A DNA stretch of 6,256 bases, taken from the NCBI GenBank assembly GCA_002684895.1, contig NYVZ01000013.1, positions 16,590 to 22,845 of the forward strand. The letters are read 5' to 3'. Positions 5,465-6,256 of the stretch are shown in pieces (position 1 is the stretch's first letter; each line of letters starts with the position of its first letter). A program made the position numbers and the translations under genes. This DNA comes from Pelagibacteraceae bacterium. Its GTDB lineage: Bacteria; Pseudomonadota; Alphaproteobacteria; Pelagibacterales; Pelagibacteraceae. The notes under the pieces were generated by a model. It saw nothing but the letters and a program-made list of their open reading frames with translations. It was not told where the DNA came from and did not search any database.

Positions 5465-6256
5465 CTAATTTACACGATCCATAGGGTTTATATTTTTATT
5501 AAGAAAATTGTCTAAATTATCTATTGCTCTATTCCCCATCGATAACCTTGTTTTAATTGTAGCACTACCTAAGTGTGGTAATAAAAATAAATTGTTTAAC
5601 TCTAGGTATTTTTCGTTAATTTTAGGTTCACCACGGTAAACATCTAATCCCAAAGCAAAAACTTTACCATTTTTCATTGCCTTAATCATAGCCTCATCAT
5701 CAATTACTTCACCTCTTGCAGCATTAGCAATGACAACGCCATCTGGAAATTTTTTTAAAGTTTTTTCATTAATTAAATTTTCTGTAGATTTTGAGCCTGG
5801 ACAATTTATTGACAAAAATTCACTATTTTTAAATAAATCATTAATATCCTCATGATAAATTGCTCCACATTCTAGGTCTGGACTTAAACGCGTTCTATTG
5901 TGATAATGTATCTCCATATCAAATCCTCTTGCTCTTTTGGCGACAGCTCTACCAATTCTTCCCATTCCTAAAATTCCTAATTTTTTTCCAGTCATCTGCT
6001 TACCGATTAGATAATCAGATGACCATTTCCAATTTTGAGTTTCAGCGGCTTTACGTCCCTCAAACGCTCTACGTGATGCACCAAGTAATAATAAAATGGA
6101 AATATCTGCTGTTGCATCAGTCAAAACGTCTGGAGTATTTGTAACAATTATTCCTCTTTTATTTGCAGCATCGATATCAATATTTCCAAATCCTACCGCA
6201 TAATTGGATATGATTTTAACACTATTTGATAACGACATAATTAATTCCTTATTAAG
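5465..6256 (-). CDS. D-2-hydroxyacid dehydrogenase, glyoxylate/hydroxypyruvate reductase type, 5' end outside window
   Basis: This NAD(P)H enzyme of the D-isomer 2-hydroxyacid dehydrogenase family probably reduces glyoxylate to glycolate or hydroxypyruvate to glycerate in the cytoplasm. Numbering from an internal ATG at 6238, motifs are IISNYAVGFGNID (9-21), the Rossmann GMGRIG (91-96), basic NRTR (114-117) after the second strand, which suggests NADPH, and the catalytic residues Arg175 (AARGEVID), Glu204 (YRGEP) and His222 (PHLGSAT). The frame remains open through base 6256 (codons for LNKELI before that ATG). The family is about 310-330 residues long with a longer N-terminal domain, so about 50-60 residues lie outside. 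The ATG at 6238 has an AAGGA seven bases upstream but would delete the first part of the substrate domain, so I reject it as the start. The exact substrate cannot be read from sequence. Confidence 0.93.
   Translation of the reverse strand, partial: LNKELIMSLSNSVKIISNYAVGFGNIDIDAANKRGIIVTNTPDVLTDATADISILLLLGASRRAFEGRKAAETQNWKWSSDYLIGKQMTGKKLGILGMGRIGRAVAKRARGFDMEIHYHNRTRLSPDLECGAIYHEDINDLFKNSEFLSINCPGSKSTENLINEKTLKKFPDGVVIANAARGEVIDDEAMIKAMKNGKVFALGLDVYRGEPKINEKYLELNNLFLLPHLGSATIKTRLSMGNRAIDNLDNFLNKNINPMDRVN

Noticed and set aside
5860..6144. Plus-strand 94-codon frame inside the dehydrogenase
   Set aside because: It is antisense to the NAD(P)-binding domain and has no family resemblance; shadow frame.

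Overview
The window looks like a streamlined, very AT-rich alphaproteobacterial genome, most likely SAR11/Pelagibacterales. Genes are packed with gaps of 5 to 35 bases or overlaps, start-codon signals are sparse, and the ffh-rpsP-trmD order is alphaproteobacterial. A structured leader precedes ffh, as has been described for 'Candidatus Pelagibacter ubique'. The taxonomic call is inference from these traits.

Left half, minus strand (1-2516): a promoter and a leader of about 115 nt with three hairpins drive ffh (signal recognition particle GTPase), then rpsP (ribosomal protein S16), then trmD (tRNA m1G37 methyltransferase, cut by the window edge). rimM, which usually lies between rpsP and trmD, is absent from this position. 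S16 carries a lysine/glutamate/alanine-rich tail built from a 30-bp tandem repeat.

Middle, plus strand (2542-4651): dapF (diaminopimelate epimerase), ftsY (SRP receptor GTPase) and csaA (a tRNA-binding-fold secretion chaperone) form a tight same-strand cluster. ftsY and csaA share one base in TAATG. The two SRP GTPases, Ffh and FtsY, therefore sit in divergent operons around one 175-bp control region. With CsaA next to FtsY, the locus is enriched for protein targeting to the membrane.

Right end, minus strand (4641-6256): a 2-hydroxyacid dehydrogenase of the glyoxylate/hydroxypyruvate reductase type, whose N-terminus is outside the window, is followed 17 bases later by a membrane-anchored serine alpha/beta hydrolase. 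The hydrolase 3' end overlaps the csaA 3' end by 11 bp, tail to tail.

The only gene-free stretch of note is 2367-2541. I saw no tRNA, rRNA, CRISPR array, insertion sequence or phage gene. The structured ffh leader is the most interesting non-coding element, but its class is probably already known.
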